In this document: in pieces, positions 1-9,776 of the stretch
Position numbering within the stretch: the first letter of the stretch is position 1
How the letters are laid out: the number at the start of each line of letters is the position of its first letter
Source of the DNA: CAZNEZ01 sp964572475
GTDB taxonomy: Bacteria; Bacillota; Clostridia; Lachnospirales; Lachnospiraceae
Length of the DNA: 55,056 bases
Assembly: GCA_964572475.1 (NCBI GenBank)
Contig: CAZNEZ010000010.1
Span: 1-55,056 of the forward strand
Direction: 5' to 3'
The notes under the pieces: model-generated
Database searches by the model: none
What the model saw: the letters and a program-made list of their open reading frames with translations, nothing else
What the model was told of the DNA's origin: nothing
Made by a program: the position numbers and the translations under genes

Positions 1-10
1 AGTTTAATAC

Positions 11-44
11 TGCTGAATTAAGCCCAAAAGAGGCTTAATCAGCA
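11..44. repeat. Inverted repeat upstream of the GH97 gene
   Basis: The arms at 11-24 and 32-44 are complementary over 13 pairs with one bulged A, around a short A-rich loop. No run of T follows, so it could be the terminator of a gene outside the window or an operator for the promoter about 30 bases downstream. The sequence alone does not separate these. Confidence 0.5.
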
Positions 45-72
45 GACACTAATTATGCATAAATAAGTATTG

Positions 73-102
73 TTGACGATGCCATTGACCAAAGGCTATA
101 AT
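73..102 (+). promoter_or_regulatory. Sigma-A type promoter for the GH97 gene
   Basis: TTGACG at 73-78 and a perfect TATAAT at 97-102 are separated by 18 bases. This would give a 5' leader of roughly 90 bases before the start codon at 197. Confidence 0.55.
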
Positions 103-196
103 ATATATCATAGTAATACATTGATAGGATAAAGTAAATAGAAAAATATAACTATTTTTATATCATAAAAATGTAATTAATAAAAAGGAGAAGAAA

Positions 197-3100
197 ATGA
201 AAAAGAAATGTATGATAACAAAAATAGTGGTTATGGCACTATTACTAGCTATGACTGCATCACTAGTGTCATGTTCATGCTCAAAGGACAGTAAAGATGA
301 CACTACAAAAGATTCGCCACTAAACTTTATAAACTGGGATGGAGTAACAGTAACAAGTGTGGGAAAAAATACTAAGGAAGCAGTGCTGGTAGGTGAAGGA
401 ATTGAAGTAACCTATGATGAGGACAGAGATTCCAATGTTATTACACTGATGGGAAAGGACGGATATCTGGAACTGCCAGAGAATATGTGGGAAAATATAA
501 CAGATGGGCTAACAGTGGTCTATAAAGTAAAACCAGATAGCCAATGTGATAAAAATGCAAACATTTTTCAAAGTAATCTATGTGGAAATGAAATGGGAGA
601 TACTACATGGTATGATGCCCCTGAGATATCCTATAAAGTTGGCGGTAAGTTGACGGCATATATAGGAGGCAGGACAATAGATGGAGTGTATTCATCTATT
701 GCTACATACAATAATGGAGAATCAGGTGATAATTCTAAATATTCAGAGCCTAATAAACACAAAACAAGATATGCTGCGATAAGCAGTAGTATTGTTGATT
801 CAGATAAATGGAATGATGTTGCAATAACTATGTCTAAAGATGAAGTAAAGGTATACATTAATGGTAAAGAAAGCTCGCTTACACAGGAAAATGAAGCATA
901 TGATATTAAATCTACATTAGAGTATTTATTTGGAACATATACAGATAAAGATGGAAAAGCAGGAGAAAATATTTTAAAAGCATACACAAATAATAGTATT
1001 GGCAATTCAGTCTACAGTGATACAAAGTCATTTACAGGTTCGTTAGATGATATAAGCATATTTACAAGAGAATTATCTGATTCAGATATTATCAGCCTTC
1101 CGGATGATGCAGAATACAAGTGGACATTTTCAAATGATACAGTTCATGAGTATAAAGATGAAGATGTAGTAAGCGATTTGACCAAATATATGGGAGATAA
1201 AGAACTTGAAGAAGTAAAAGAATTAAATACTTTGTCACCAGATGGAAATATGAAATTACAGATGTGGAAAGATAAAGATGACAGCTACTATTATTCTATA
1301 ACCGCAGGGGATACTGTTGTAATAGAATCATCAAAGCTGGGATTAGAGTTAAAAGAGGCAGATTTAACAAAAAGTATGACATTTGAAAGTGCATCTGTTA
1401 AGCAGGAAGAAATAAATGAAACATATGATACAATAACAGGTGCAAGCGCACAAGCTAATAATCATTGTATTTACAAGACAGTAGAAATGAAAAATGATAC
1501 TGGAAAATATACTTTAGAGGTAAAGGTATTTAATGATGGAGTTGCTTACAAATATTCAAATGTAGAGGTTGCAAGCAAAGATTCATTAACCGTTGTTGAT
1601 GAATTATCAGAATATATTTTGCCAAAGAAAAATACCACCTGGTCATTTGCTTTAAATGGAACATATGAAGGTGAGTATGTAAAGAGGACTAATAAGCAGT
1701 TGGAAAGTGCGAGCCTTACACTTTCTACACCTTTGTTGGCAAAAGTTGGCAGTTACAATATTTTATTTACAGAAGCTCAGGTATTTAATAATAATGCTGA
1801 ATACTGCTCCAATGCACTTAAGACGGAAGCAGGAACGAATACACTTAACTGGACATTTGGATTAGCCAGAAATCCTGAAGCAGAGTCTACTGGTGATTTG
1901 GATTCACCAGGACATATTAATATTTCAGAAGTTAATACTATAAATGGGTTTGAGACTCCTTGGAGAGTTGCGATTATATCCGATGATTATAATGAATTTT
2001 GTCAGAGTACAATTGTTTCAGATTTAAACCCAGAAGCAGATTCAACTTTATTTGCAGATACCAGCTGGATAAAGCCAGGTAAAGTGGCATGGTCATGGTG
2101 GTCTGAGGATAGCTCTCAGGGTTCATATGACAAGCATATTGAATATATTGATTTTGCTTCCGCAAATGGCTGGGAATATGTATGCCTTGATGTTGGCTGG
2201 AGAGCATTTGAAGACAGACTGGGTGAACTATGCAAGTATGCAGCATCTAAGAATGTAGGAATATTTGTATGGATTAATTATAGAGATATGAAAGATATTA
2301 ACACAATGGAAACACTATTTACAAAGTGGAAATCAGCAGGTGCAGTTGGACTTAAAACAGATTATTTTGAGAGCGATGAGCAATCTGTTTTAGAAGTTAT
2401 GGAAAATGTTGCTAAGGTTTCTGCAAAACTTAAACTTATGGTCTTATATCATGGTTGTGTAAGACCAGCAGGTGAGTACAGAACATATCCTAATATTCTT
2501 ACAATGGAGGCAGTACAAGGAGAAGAATGGCATAAATGGTTCGCTTATCCAACAGTCGAAAATAGTCTGTTATATCCATTTACAAGAAATATATTAGGTT
2601 CTATGGACTATACACCTGTAGGCATGAAAGTAGGAGGCGATGGATCAACCTATGGTTTCGGTATTGCAAAAACGGTTGTATATGAATCTGCACTGACTCA
2701 TCTTGCTAATGCGGCATCAATCTATAAGAGTTACAACGGATTATCATTTCTTAATAATCTTGCTACAACTTGGGATGAAAGCAGGTATATTGATGCTATG
2801 CCGGGCGAATATATTACTGTAGCCAGAAGAAATGGCGAGAACTGGTATATAGGTTCTATGACTGCAAAAGCTAAGACCGCAGAAATTAAACTGGATTTCT
2901 TAGGTGATGGTGAATATAATGCTTATATTTACGGTGATAATGAAGATGGAAGCCAGTTAGTAATATCACAGAAGAAGGTAACAAAGTCAGATACATTATC
3001 TTTTGATTTACTAGATGCAGGAGGTGTTGCAGTAATAATCACAAAATCTACTATAGATACCAATGTTGCTTCTGTACCAGATAGTGCCGATGACAATTAT

Positions 3101-3478
3101 ACATATTATGAAGCAGAGGCTAAGAATAATACACTCGAAGGTACAGCAGTGCTTGCCAGTTCAGCCTTTTGTTCAGGAAGTCAGAAAGTAGGATATGTAG
3201 GCAATGGTGCAGGTAACAAGATAACTTTTAATGATATTAAAGTTGATAAAAGTGGAGAATACAGTTTAGTAATATATTATTGCTGTGGTGAAGACAGAAA
3301 GGTTGATATAACTATAGGTGATAAAAACTATGAACTTTCTAAACTAAACAGTGGAAGTTATACTGAACCAGCGTCAGCAAGCATAAAGGTAGAACTTAAA
3401 GCTGGAAGCAACAGTATTACACTGTCAAATGCAAGTTACTATGCTCCTGATATTGATAGAATAGGAATTTCAAAATAA
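197..3478 (+). CDS. GH97-family glycoside hydrolase lipoprotein with LamG-like and CBM modules
   Basis: A 1093-residue surface lipoprotein that should hydrolyse alpha-linked sugars. The N terminus is a signal peptide with a lipobox ending in SLVSC (Cys26 or 28). Residues about 50-310 look like a LamG/concanavalin fold (for example the LEYLFGTY and GSLDDISIFTREL stretches). Residues about 330-580 resemble the GH97 N-terminal beta-sandwich. The (beta/alpha)8 catalytic domain lies around 600-870 (PGKVAWSWWSED, WEYVCLDVGWR, GVGIFVWINY-like segment). A C-terminal CBM6/35-like module starts with YYEAEAKNN. The motif GLKTDYFESDEQ places an Asp where retaining GH97 enzymes carry the nucleophile, and TMEAVQGEEW supplies candidate acid residues, so an alpha-galactosidase-like retaining mechanism is more likely than the inverting SusB type (inference). 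The start is supported by AAGGAG seven bases upstream. No transporter or sugar regulator adjoins it. Confidence 0.85.
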   Translation: MKKKCMITKIVVMALLLAMTASLVSCSCSKDSKDDTTKDSPLNFINWDGVTVTSVGKNTKEAVLVGEGIEVTYDEDRDSNVITLMGKDGYLELPENMWENITDGLTVVYKVKPDSQCDKNANIFQSNLCGNEMGDTTWYDAPEISYKVGGKLTAYIGGRTIDGVYSSIATYNNGESGDNSKYSEPNKHKTRYAAISSSIVDSDKWNDVAITMSKDEVKVYINGKESSLTQENEAYDIKSTLEYLFGTYTDKDGKAGENILKAYTNNSIGNSVYSDTKSFTGSLDDISIFTRELSDSDIISLPDDAEYKWTFSNDTVHEYKDEDVVSDLTKYMGDKELEEVKELNTLSPDGNMKLQMWKDKDDSYYYSITAGDTVVIESSKLGLELKEADLTKSMTFESASVKQEEINETYDTITGASAQANNHCIYKTVEMKNDTGKYTLEVKVFNDGVAYKYSNVEVASKDSLTVVDELSEYILPKKNTTWSFALNGTYEGEYVKRTNKQLESASLTLSTPLLAKVGSYNILFTEAQVFNNNAEYCSNALKTEAGTNTLNWTFGLARNPEAESTGDLDSPGHINISEVNTINGFETPWRVAIISDDYNEFCQSTIVSDLNPEADSTLFADTSWIKPGKVAWSWWSEDSSQGSYDKHIEYIDFASANGWEYVCLDVGWRAFEDRLGELCKYAASKNVGIFVWINYRDMKDINTMETLFTKWKSAGAVGLKTDYFESDEQSVLEVMENVAKVSAKLKLMVLYHGCVRPAGEYRTYPNILTMEAVQGEEWHKWFAYPTVENSLLYPFTRNILGSMDYTPVGMKVGGDGSTYGFGIAKTVVYESALTHLANAASIYKSYNGLSFLNNLATTWDESRYIDAMPGEYITVARRNGENWYIGSMTAKAKTAEIKLDFLGDGEYNAYIYGDNEDGSQLVISQKKVTKSDTLSFDLLDAGGVAVIITKSTIDTNVASVPDSADDNYTYYEAEAKNNTLEGTAVLASSAFCSGSQKVGYVGNGAGNKITFNDIKVDKSGEYSLVIYYCCGEDRKVDITIGDKNYELSKLNSGSYTEPASASIKVELKAGSNSITLSNASYYAPDIDRIGISK

Positions 3479-3501
3479 ATTAACAAATTGTTAAAAAATG
3501 A

Positions 3502-3530
3502 TTGAAATATTTTTAACAGTATGACATAAT
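3502..3530 (+). promoter_or_regulatory. Probable promoter for the secreted protein/ABC operon
   Basis: TTGAAA at 3502-3507 and CATAAT at 3525-3530 are 17 bases apart. The -35 box sits inside overlapping dyads: TAACA-AAT-TGTTA at 3481-3493, and GTTAAAAA paired with TTTTTAAC around it. These could be an operator or a weak terminator of the GH97 gene. Confidence 0.4.
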
Positions 3531-3692
3531 ATCATTAAAATAAAAATGTTAGAGATATACCTTTGTAAAAAGGTTGCCTACAGAAAGGGGATTTTTTAAT
3601 GGGATAAGGAGATTTATTATACGAATGAGGAGAAAAAAGTAAATACGTGTATATAGTTACTAATTAAAAATTTAGAAAAGGTGGAGGTAAAT

Positions 3693-4932
3693 ATGAAATT
3701 TATTAAGAAATTTATTACAGTGATATTAGTTATTATTATGCTTGTGGCATCTATAGCTAATACCGCTAGTGCATCAGTAGTAGGAGGAACGTATTCAGGG
3801 TATTCAAAAAAAACGCATAATGGCAGTTTTTGATATAACTGATGCTATTGATAAAAGTAAACTTGATAATTGGTATTCTTATTGGAAAAAAGTCTATGAA
3901 TCAATAATAGTTGATTCGGATATAAGTGCATTGCAATATTCGGAATATTTGAATATTGCTCGAATATTTGAATCAGATTATTCAGCTGAAAAAGTAGAAA
4001 ATTATTATAGCAATTTAACATCAGAGAGCATAGAAGATTCAGACGATTTATATGTTTGGTACAATATAGTTAAAAATGTAGGAACTTTAAATAATACGGA
4101 AATAAATACAATTCTAAAAACAAAGATTAATGAGGAATTTAATAGTGATTCTTTTGTAAGTTCAAAAATTGACATAAAGTCTACAGCCTTTGGTGTTATG
4201 TTAGCCCAAAAAACAGATTTTTCTCTAAATAAAGAGAAATTAGAGAATTATATCAAACGTAATTACTCTGATAATGTCTTAATAGAAAATTCTTATGATA
4301 GAACGTCTGCACTATATTACAATTTGATTTTAGATCAATTGGTAAATGGGTATGATCAAGACTACGATGCATACTATTTTCAATCACAGATTGATAATAT
4401 ACTTAAAGAACTTGAGTATAGTCAATCAATAGCAGGAGATGTTGTTTCAACGCGAAGAATTACAGAAATGGTTTCAGATTTGCAAATATTTGATGTAGAT
4501 ATTAAACTAACAGAATCTCAAAAGAATAAAATAGAAAAAGGATTGAAGGTGGCTCTTGAAGACAGTAGTATTAAGAATTCTGTTTTGCTGAATGATATAT
4601 TTATTGTTGATAGGATACTTAATTTAAACATTGTTTCTGATGAAGAATTATTAGATATATATATAAGTCTTACAACAAATGGAGGTACTTATGTATCAAC
4701 AAGTGGTGTAACATATCCAGATCTTTGTTCTACTTATCAATTCATGGTTTCTTTAAACAGAATGAACAATTATGATTATTTGAACAAACAAAAATCATTT
4801 GTTGAAACATTAAAATTAGATGAGGGAATATATACGTTAAATACTAATAGTGTTGATACTTTTGATTTATCAGTGATTATATATGGCAATGCAATTCGAT
4901 ACTTAGAAATTGGAGGAGATAAAGGTGATTGA
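3693..4932 (+). CDS. Secreted helical protein, interrupted by a frameshift in an A8 tract
   Basis: A strong ribosome binding site (GGTGGAGGT) precedes the ATG at 3693. It opens a clear signal peptide (MKFIKKFITVILVIIMLV, then ANTASAS) whose frame stops at 3831 after 46 codons. An uninterrupted frame of 370 codons follows in the next phase, but its first ATG (3820) has no ribosome binding site. Reading the eight As at 3806-3813 as seven fuses the two into one 412-residue exported protein. The mature part is acidic, mostly helical, and its repeated pattern faintly recalls alpha-toroid (prenyltransferase-like) proteins; I do not recognise a family. The end overlaps the ABC transporter start by 8 bases, so the two are probably co-translated. 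The frameshift may be a sequencing error, a phase-variable tract, or transcriptional slippage. Confidence 0.7.
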
Positions 4933-7195
4933 GTTATTAAAGATTTGCAAAAGATATGGAGATAGGGAGATTCTTAAGGATGTAAATCTTTCAATCAACA
5001 GGGGTGAAATAACTTTTATTGTTGGTACTTCTGGTGCAGGTAAAACAACATTACTTAACATTATAGGTGGTCTTGATCAAGCAACTTATGGAAGTGTTAT
5101 TTTTGATGGAAAAGATATAGAAAATGATTTAAGTACATATAGAGCAAAGAATATTGGATTTGTTTTTCAAGATTTTAATTTGATTTCAGGTTTAACTATA
5201 GTTCAAAATGTTGAAATAGCTACTGCATTTTCTGGAATTAAAAAAGATACTGAGGGTATTATAGATGAAATTAAAGCATTGGGAATCTCTAATCCGGATC
5301 AAAAGGTAGAAACACTTTCAGGAGGAGAAAAACAACGTGCTGCCGTTATTAGAAGTATTTGTAAGGATGTTGACATCATTATTGCAGATGAACCTACAGG
5401 TAACCTTGATTCTAGCAATGCAAGCTTAGTACTTGAATTATTGCAATCACTAAAATCAGATAAACACATAATTATTGTTTCTCATGATATTGAAAAAGCA
5501 TACCAGTATGCAGATCGTATAATTACTCTAAATGATGGAATGGTTGTAAGTGATGAAAATTTTAATAAAATGCAAAAAAAATCAATAATGTCCGATTATA
5601 AAAAAATATATAGTAAAACACAAAACAAAAAAGCATCATTTTTTAATATATTATTAACGCTTGGGAAAAATAGTGTAATTCTTAGAAAGGGAAAGATTAT
5701 TTCTATTGCATTGGTAATAGCATTGGCAATTTCTTCATTGGCGACTGTTATCAATCTAAACCAATCAGGTAATGAAATAGCTCACAATGTTAATATAAAC
5801 TATCTTGAGAATGATTTGTTAAATCTTTATTATAGCAATACGCCTAATACTGGATTTATGGAAATGCCTTTTTCTGAAGATGACATTGAATTGGTAAAGA
5901 GTAATTATGAACTAAAAGAGAATGTTCTATTATATTTAAATGAAAGCAATGATTGGATTTTTAGCGTTGAATCAGAGACTGCAAGCGTTTGCCTTAAACA
6001 AATAAACATTGACAATTTCTTTAAAGAAAGAGTATTATCTAACGATATTGAAGGAGAGTTTTTGTCAAATAATAATGAGATAATTATTGCAGAAGATGTT
6101 GCAGAGCAACTTTTTGATAAAGACTGTATTGGAAAAAAAGTTATGCTGAATGATGGTAAAGGCAATAGTACAGAATTAACTATAGTTGGAATTAATCATA
6201 CTAAAAACCCTTTTGATAAAATTTACAGCTTTATTAGTGCTGAAAGCTTAAAAAATTTACTTTCAAAAGTAATGCAAGAGAATCTTTTTAAACGTCAAGA
6301 ATTACTGACATATTATACTGAAGTTCAAAGCATGTCTACTGGAGGACTTTATGGTTCAATGAGTCCTATTGATAAAAAGGAAACATTATTATATGGAAAA
6401 TATCCTAGTTCAATTGAAAATGTTCTTATAAGTTCAGAATTGCTAATAAATGTATTAAGTGACTTTGGCATCGAAAAGAATTATACACAAGAAGATATTA
6501 GAAATGGTAATATTTCAACGGATGATTTAAATAAAATATTTTCAAAAAAATTAGCATTAAATTTTAATGGATTATTTACAATCTATATTTCTGGAATTTA
6601 TCTTTCAGAAAACATTGAAATGCGTTTTACTGACAATTTAATAAAAGAAATGCAAATAGTAGATCCAATTGCTATTGATATATATGCAATTAATCCAGAT
6701 CAAGTAATTGTAATCAAAGATAGTATTAATAAAAAGACCGGGTTTGAAGCAAGCACTCAATTAGAAACATTAAAGGATAATGTTTCTATGCAAACGCGTT
6801 TTTTTAGCATTGCTCTTATATTATTGGGAATTGTATTATTATTAATTTCGGTTGCCCTTCTTAGTTCCTTTTCTAAAATAGCGGTACTTGAAAGAAAAAA
6901 AGAAGTAGCAATTATAAAAAGTCTTGGAGCAAATAACAAAAGAGTATTGTTCATACTTCTTTTTGATTCTGCTGTAATTACAATATTATCATTTTTATTT
7001 TCAATTATAATATTTAATATATTGAAATTTGCAATGCCGTTTGTTTTACCTGATATGGATTTATTAAGCTCAGGATTTCCATTGGCGTTAATAATAATAA
7101 TAAGTATAATTTTTTCACTATTGGTATTCATTCAAACTGGTATGACTTTAAGAAAACTGGTAAAGAAAATGCCAGCAGAATTGTTCACACAATAA
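4925..7195 (+). CDS. Fused ABC ATPase-FtsX permease (MacB-like)
   Basis: The GTG start at 4925 is chosen because GGAGG lies nine bases before it; the TTG at 4910 would place that site inside the gene. The product is about 756 residues. Residues 1-220 are an ABC ATPase with Walker A (GTSGAGKTT), signature LSGGEKQ and Walker B IIADEPTGNLD. A transmembrane helix near residue 260 is followed by a large extracytoplasmic domain and three helices at the C terminus, with the FtsX-type motif VLERKKEVAIIKSLGA between them. This is the mechanotransmission layout of MacB and LolCDE, where extracellular substrates or peptides are moved or sensed. As it overlaps the secreted-protein gene, that protein is the likely substrate, target or immunity partner (inference). 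Confidence 0.85.
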   Translation: MIELLKICKRYGDREILKDVNLSINRGEITFIVGTSGAGKTTLLNIIGGLDQATYGSVIFDGKDIENDLSTYRAKNIGFVFQDFNLISGLTIVQNVEIATAFSGIKKDTEGIIDEIKALGISNPDQKVETLSGGEKQRAAVIRSICKDVDIIIADEPTGNLDSSNASLVLELLQSLKSDKHIIIVSHDIEKAYQYADRIITLNDGMVVSDENFNKMQKKSIMSDYKKIYSKTQNKKASFFNILLTLGKNSVILRKGKIISIALVIALAISSLATVINLNQSGNEIAHNVNINYLENDLLNLYYSNTPNTGFMEMPFSEDDIELVKSNYELKENVLLYLNESNDWIFSVESETASVCLKQINIDNFFKERVLSNDIEGEFLSNNNEIIIAEDVAEQLFDKDCIGKKVMLNDGKGNSTELTIVGINHTKNPFDKIYSFISAESLKNLLSKVMQENLFKRQELLTYYTEVQSMSTGGLYGSMSPIDKKETLLYGKYPSSIENVLISSELLINVLSDFGIEKNYTQEDIRNGNISTDDLNKIFSKKLALNFNGLFTIYISGIYLSENIEMRFTDNLIKEMQIVDPIAIDIYAINPDQVIVIKDSINKKTGFEASTQLETLKDNVSMQTRFFSIALILLGIVLLLISVALLSSFSKIAVLERKKEVAIIKSLGANNKRVLFILLFDSAVITILSFLFSIIIFNILKFAMPFVLPDMDLLSSGFPLALIIIISIIFSLLVFIQTGMTLRKLVKKMPAELFTQ

Positions 7196-7267
7196 TTGCA
7201 GAATATTATATAAAAAACTCAAAAAGAAAGAGTCAATTGATGATGCTTGATAGAGAAACTTTAACAC

Positions 7268-8500
7268 CTAATTTCTCTTTCCACCACCCATCTGGCCACC
7301 GCCCATTCCGCCGCCACCCATCATTTGAGTAGGCATAGTAGTAATAACAGAGCCATTTACAGTTACAGTACCACCATTTATTTCACCAGTACCATCAAAG
7401 TCAAATGATGAAGTTTGAGCAGTAATGTTGATAATGCCATCATTAACGTAGATATCACCATTAGCATCTATTGCATCAGTATCTCCAGCACCCATTTTAA
7501 TAGTTATGTTGCCACCATTTATTTCAATGACAACACTATAAGAAGAACTTTTTTGAGAGGCATTGATACCATCGTCAGTCGCATAGATATTAATAGTGCC
7601 ATTATTAATCTGAATATAAGTTCCTTCTATACCTTCAACACAAGATGTAATATTTATTGTTCCACCGTCAATCTGAACAAGACTTGTTCCATGAACAGCA
7701 TCATCTTTAGCAGTGATATTTAGAGTACCGCCAGAGATGTAAATATATCCGAGAGATAAATCATCTTCATTCTCACTATGAAGGGCATCCTTGTCAGAAG
7801 TAATTGTAAATGAACCATCACAAATAACAATAGAATCATTTGCTTCAAGTCCATCAAGATATGAAGTAATATTATAAGTTCCACCAGTAACCTTAAGGTC
7901 ATCTTTTGAAGTAATACCATTACCGCTAACAGAGATAACATCTAAAGAACCAGTACCATTTAAAACTAAATCGGATTTACTAAATATAACAGCATCCAGA
8001 TTGGTATCTCCATCTGCCGTAAATGTTCCAGTAACTTTTAAAGTATTAGAATCTCCAGTTGTAGTTACAAATACTTTATCAGCGTTTTTAACATAGATGG
8101 CAGGTGAGTCATCATTGATAATACTTACACCATCTAGAACCAACTGAACCTTAGCATCATCAGGGGCTTCCACGATAATAGTTACATCAGTAACCAAACC
8201 GCTTAGAATATAGACACCCTCATCTGATATAGTAACATCATTACCACTAGTAAGAGTAAGAGTAGTTGCACCAGTAAGGTCAGCCGTCTGCTCAAGATCT
8301 CTGTCAGAGAAAAGGTCAGAGGCACTTAGTGAAGTTGCGGTTACACCAGAAGAAGCTCCTGAAGTATTTGAAGAAGAACTGATGACAGAAGCAGCATTAC
8401 CAGATGTACCCTCGTTATTACTTTGACATCCTGCTATTGAACAGCCCATCGTTATACAGCTAAGAATCAGGCAAGCCCGTTTCATTTTTTTATTTAACAT
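7268..8500 (-). CDS. Beta-helical carbohydrate-binding-like lipoprotein (DUF4353 type)
   Basis: The start at 8500 (MLNKKMKRACLIL) is preferred because TGAGGA lies just upstream; an in-frame ATG at 8554 has no such site. The 410-residue protein has a lipobox (SIAGC), a Ser/Thr/Asn linker, then many short parallel beta-helix repeats of the form NGG-T-NI-T/S. It ends in a Gly/Met-rich tail (GGGGMGGGQMGGG). The repeats match proteins annotated as carbohydrate-binding domain-containing (DUF4353), whose function is poorly known. It is probably an anchored surface protein. The upstream leader contains an element repeated before kdpB. Confidence 0.75.
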   Translation of the reverse strand: MLNKKMKRACLILSCITMGCSIAGCQSNNEGTSGNAASVISSSSNTSGASSGVTATSLSASDLFSDRDLEQTADLTGATTLTLTSGNDVTISDEGVYILSGLVTDVTIIVEAPDDAKVQLVLDGVSIINDDSPAIYVKNADKVFVTTTGDSNTLKVTGTFTADGDTNLDAVIFSKSDLVLNGTGSLDVISVSGNGITSKDDLKVTGGTYNITSYLDGLEANDSIVICDGSFTITSDKDALHSENEDDLSLGYIYISGGTLNITAKDDAVHGTSLVQIDGGTINITSCVEGIEGTYIQINNGTINIYATDDGINASQKSSSYSVVIEINGGNITIKMGAGDTDAIDANGDIYVNDGIINITAQTSSFDFDGTGEINGGTVTVNGSVITTMPTQMMGGGGMGGGQMGGGKRN

Positions 8501-8504
8501 ATTA

Positions 8505-8601
8505 TCCTCATTTCTGCGCTGCCTTTTGTGCATAACAGACTTTGTGACAAGCAACGCACAAGCACAAATCTGCGTGTGAAAGCTTTATCTTTCACACTAA
8601 T
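8505..8601 (-). repeat. Leader repeat copy 1 (hairpin plus conserved Shine-Dalgarno segment)
   Basis: Read on the minus strand, it begins ATTAGTGTGAAAGATAAA, forms a GTGTGAAA/TTTCACAC hairpin, and ends with CAAAAGGCAGCGCAGAAATG then AGGA, which is the ribosome binding site of the lipoprotein gene. The same modules occur at 23856-23920 before kdpB. This copy has about 35 extra bases between hairpin and tail. Confidence 0.7.
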
Positions 8602-8777
8602 CACTTTCCTTTCAAATGAAGTGGTAGTTCTCTTTGGTGAGCTAATACTAACCGATTGAAAATAAGAATACAAGGGGTTTAAGCTACTATTCAGACAACA
8701 TTCTAATGATGTTCAAAAACTTCACAAAGTGAACATATTTCATTGCTAAAGGAAAAGGCAGAGTAAAAAAATGAGTT

Positions 8778-9728
8778 CTATAATCTTTTCAAATCTTCAT
8801 TATTAAGTATTAAATCACAGGCATCAACATTATCCTTTATATGCGCATATGATGTTGGACTTACTATCGGAAATAAATTCATAGGCTGAGCGAGTAGCCA
8901 TGCAAGACAAATCTGGGATACTGAATATCCCTTAGAGTCTGCAAGCCTTTCAGCCTTTTTAAGTTTTTCAATATTACCAGCAGAATAGTATTCTTCTATA
9001 GGCGCCCACCACAGACAATCTTCTATAGGCTTATCACCATCTGTACGATATTTTCCAGATAGAAATCCTCTGGCAAGACTGGAATAATTGAATACAGGCA
9101 TCTGATTAGAGATAAAGTATTCTCTTCCAGCAAGATTATCCCCAGATAAAGAAATACTTCCACCCCATGGATCATTGATGTAGTCAGCATAACTATAGCA
9201 TGGACTTGCAACACTAAAACCATCAAGTCCATGATTTTTAGCATATTTGCAGGCTTGTTCTATTCGAGTATGACTCCAGTTAGAGCCACCAAATAATTTG
9301 ATTTTTCCTGAATCTTTTAATTCATTTAATACCTCTACAATAGGTCCAACAGGCTTGGTCTCATCATCACGATGAAGAATATATATGTCTATATAGTCAG
9401 TGTTCATGCGGTATAGAGACTCATTAACCTGATTCCTTATGGTATCGGAAGAAAATGTATCAAGAGAGCCATTCATTCCTGGGTTACATCCCTTATCTAT
9501 AATTGTAACTATTTCACGTAAATTACGAGAATTAATCCATTTGCCAAGATTTTTTTCAGCATTGCCATAAGCATTTGCGGAATCAAATGCGGTAAAACCA
9601 TGTTCGTATGCCATATCAAGACAGTCCATAGCTGCACTGTCATCTTCTCCTGAAACCTTGCCAGAACCTGTACCATATATTAAGGTCGAAAGCTTATTTT
9701 TAATACCAATTATTTCTTTATAATTCAT
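8778..9728 (-). CDS. Aldo/keto reductase
   Basis: A 316-residue NAD(P)H-dependent aldehyde/ketone reductase of the AKR superfamily, cytoplasmic. The catalytic tetrad is visible: Asp in FDSANAYG, its Tyr, Lys in IIDKGC, and His in YILHRDDE. The later segment FGGSNWS and the C-terminal cofactor-binding region (SPTSYAHIKDNVDA) fit AKR enzymes that act on diketo sugars or ketones. The physiological substrate cannot be read from the sequence. It is a single gene, divergent from the response regulator at 9971 and followed by the lipoprotein gene on the same strand. Confidence 0.85.
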   Translation of the reverse strand: MNYKEIIGIKNKLSTLIYGTGSGKVSGEDDSAAMDCLDMAYEHGFTAFDSANAYGNAEKNLGKWINSRNLREIVTIIDKGCNPGMNGSLDTFSSDTIRNQVNESLYRMNTDYIDIYILHRDDETKPVGPIVEVLNELKDSGKIKLFGGSNWSHTRIEQACKYAKNHGLDGFSVASPCYSYADYINDPWGGSISLSGDNLAGREYFISNQMPVFNYSSLARGFLSGKYRTDGDKPIEDCLWWAPIEEYYSAGNIEKLKKAERLADSKGYSVSQICLAWLLAQPMNLFPIVSPTSYAHIKDNVDACDLILNNEDLKRL

Positions 9729-9776
9729 ATAGACACCATCTTTCTTGTATAGTAGGATTACACCCCAAATTCGGAT

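Noticed and set aside
3820..4932. Independent gene starting at ATG 3820
   Set aside because: No ribosome binding site is suitably placed, no other start lies between it and the in-frame stop at 3781, and the signal peptide lies just upstream in the adjacent frame.
6757..7131. Long minus-strand open frames inside coding genes across the window
   Set aside because: They mirror the codon use of AT-rich genes on the other strand and lack ribosome binding sites and recognisable domains.
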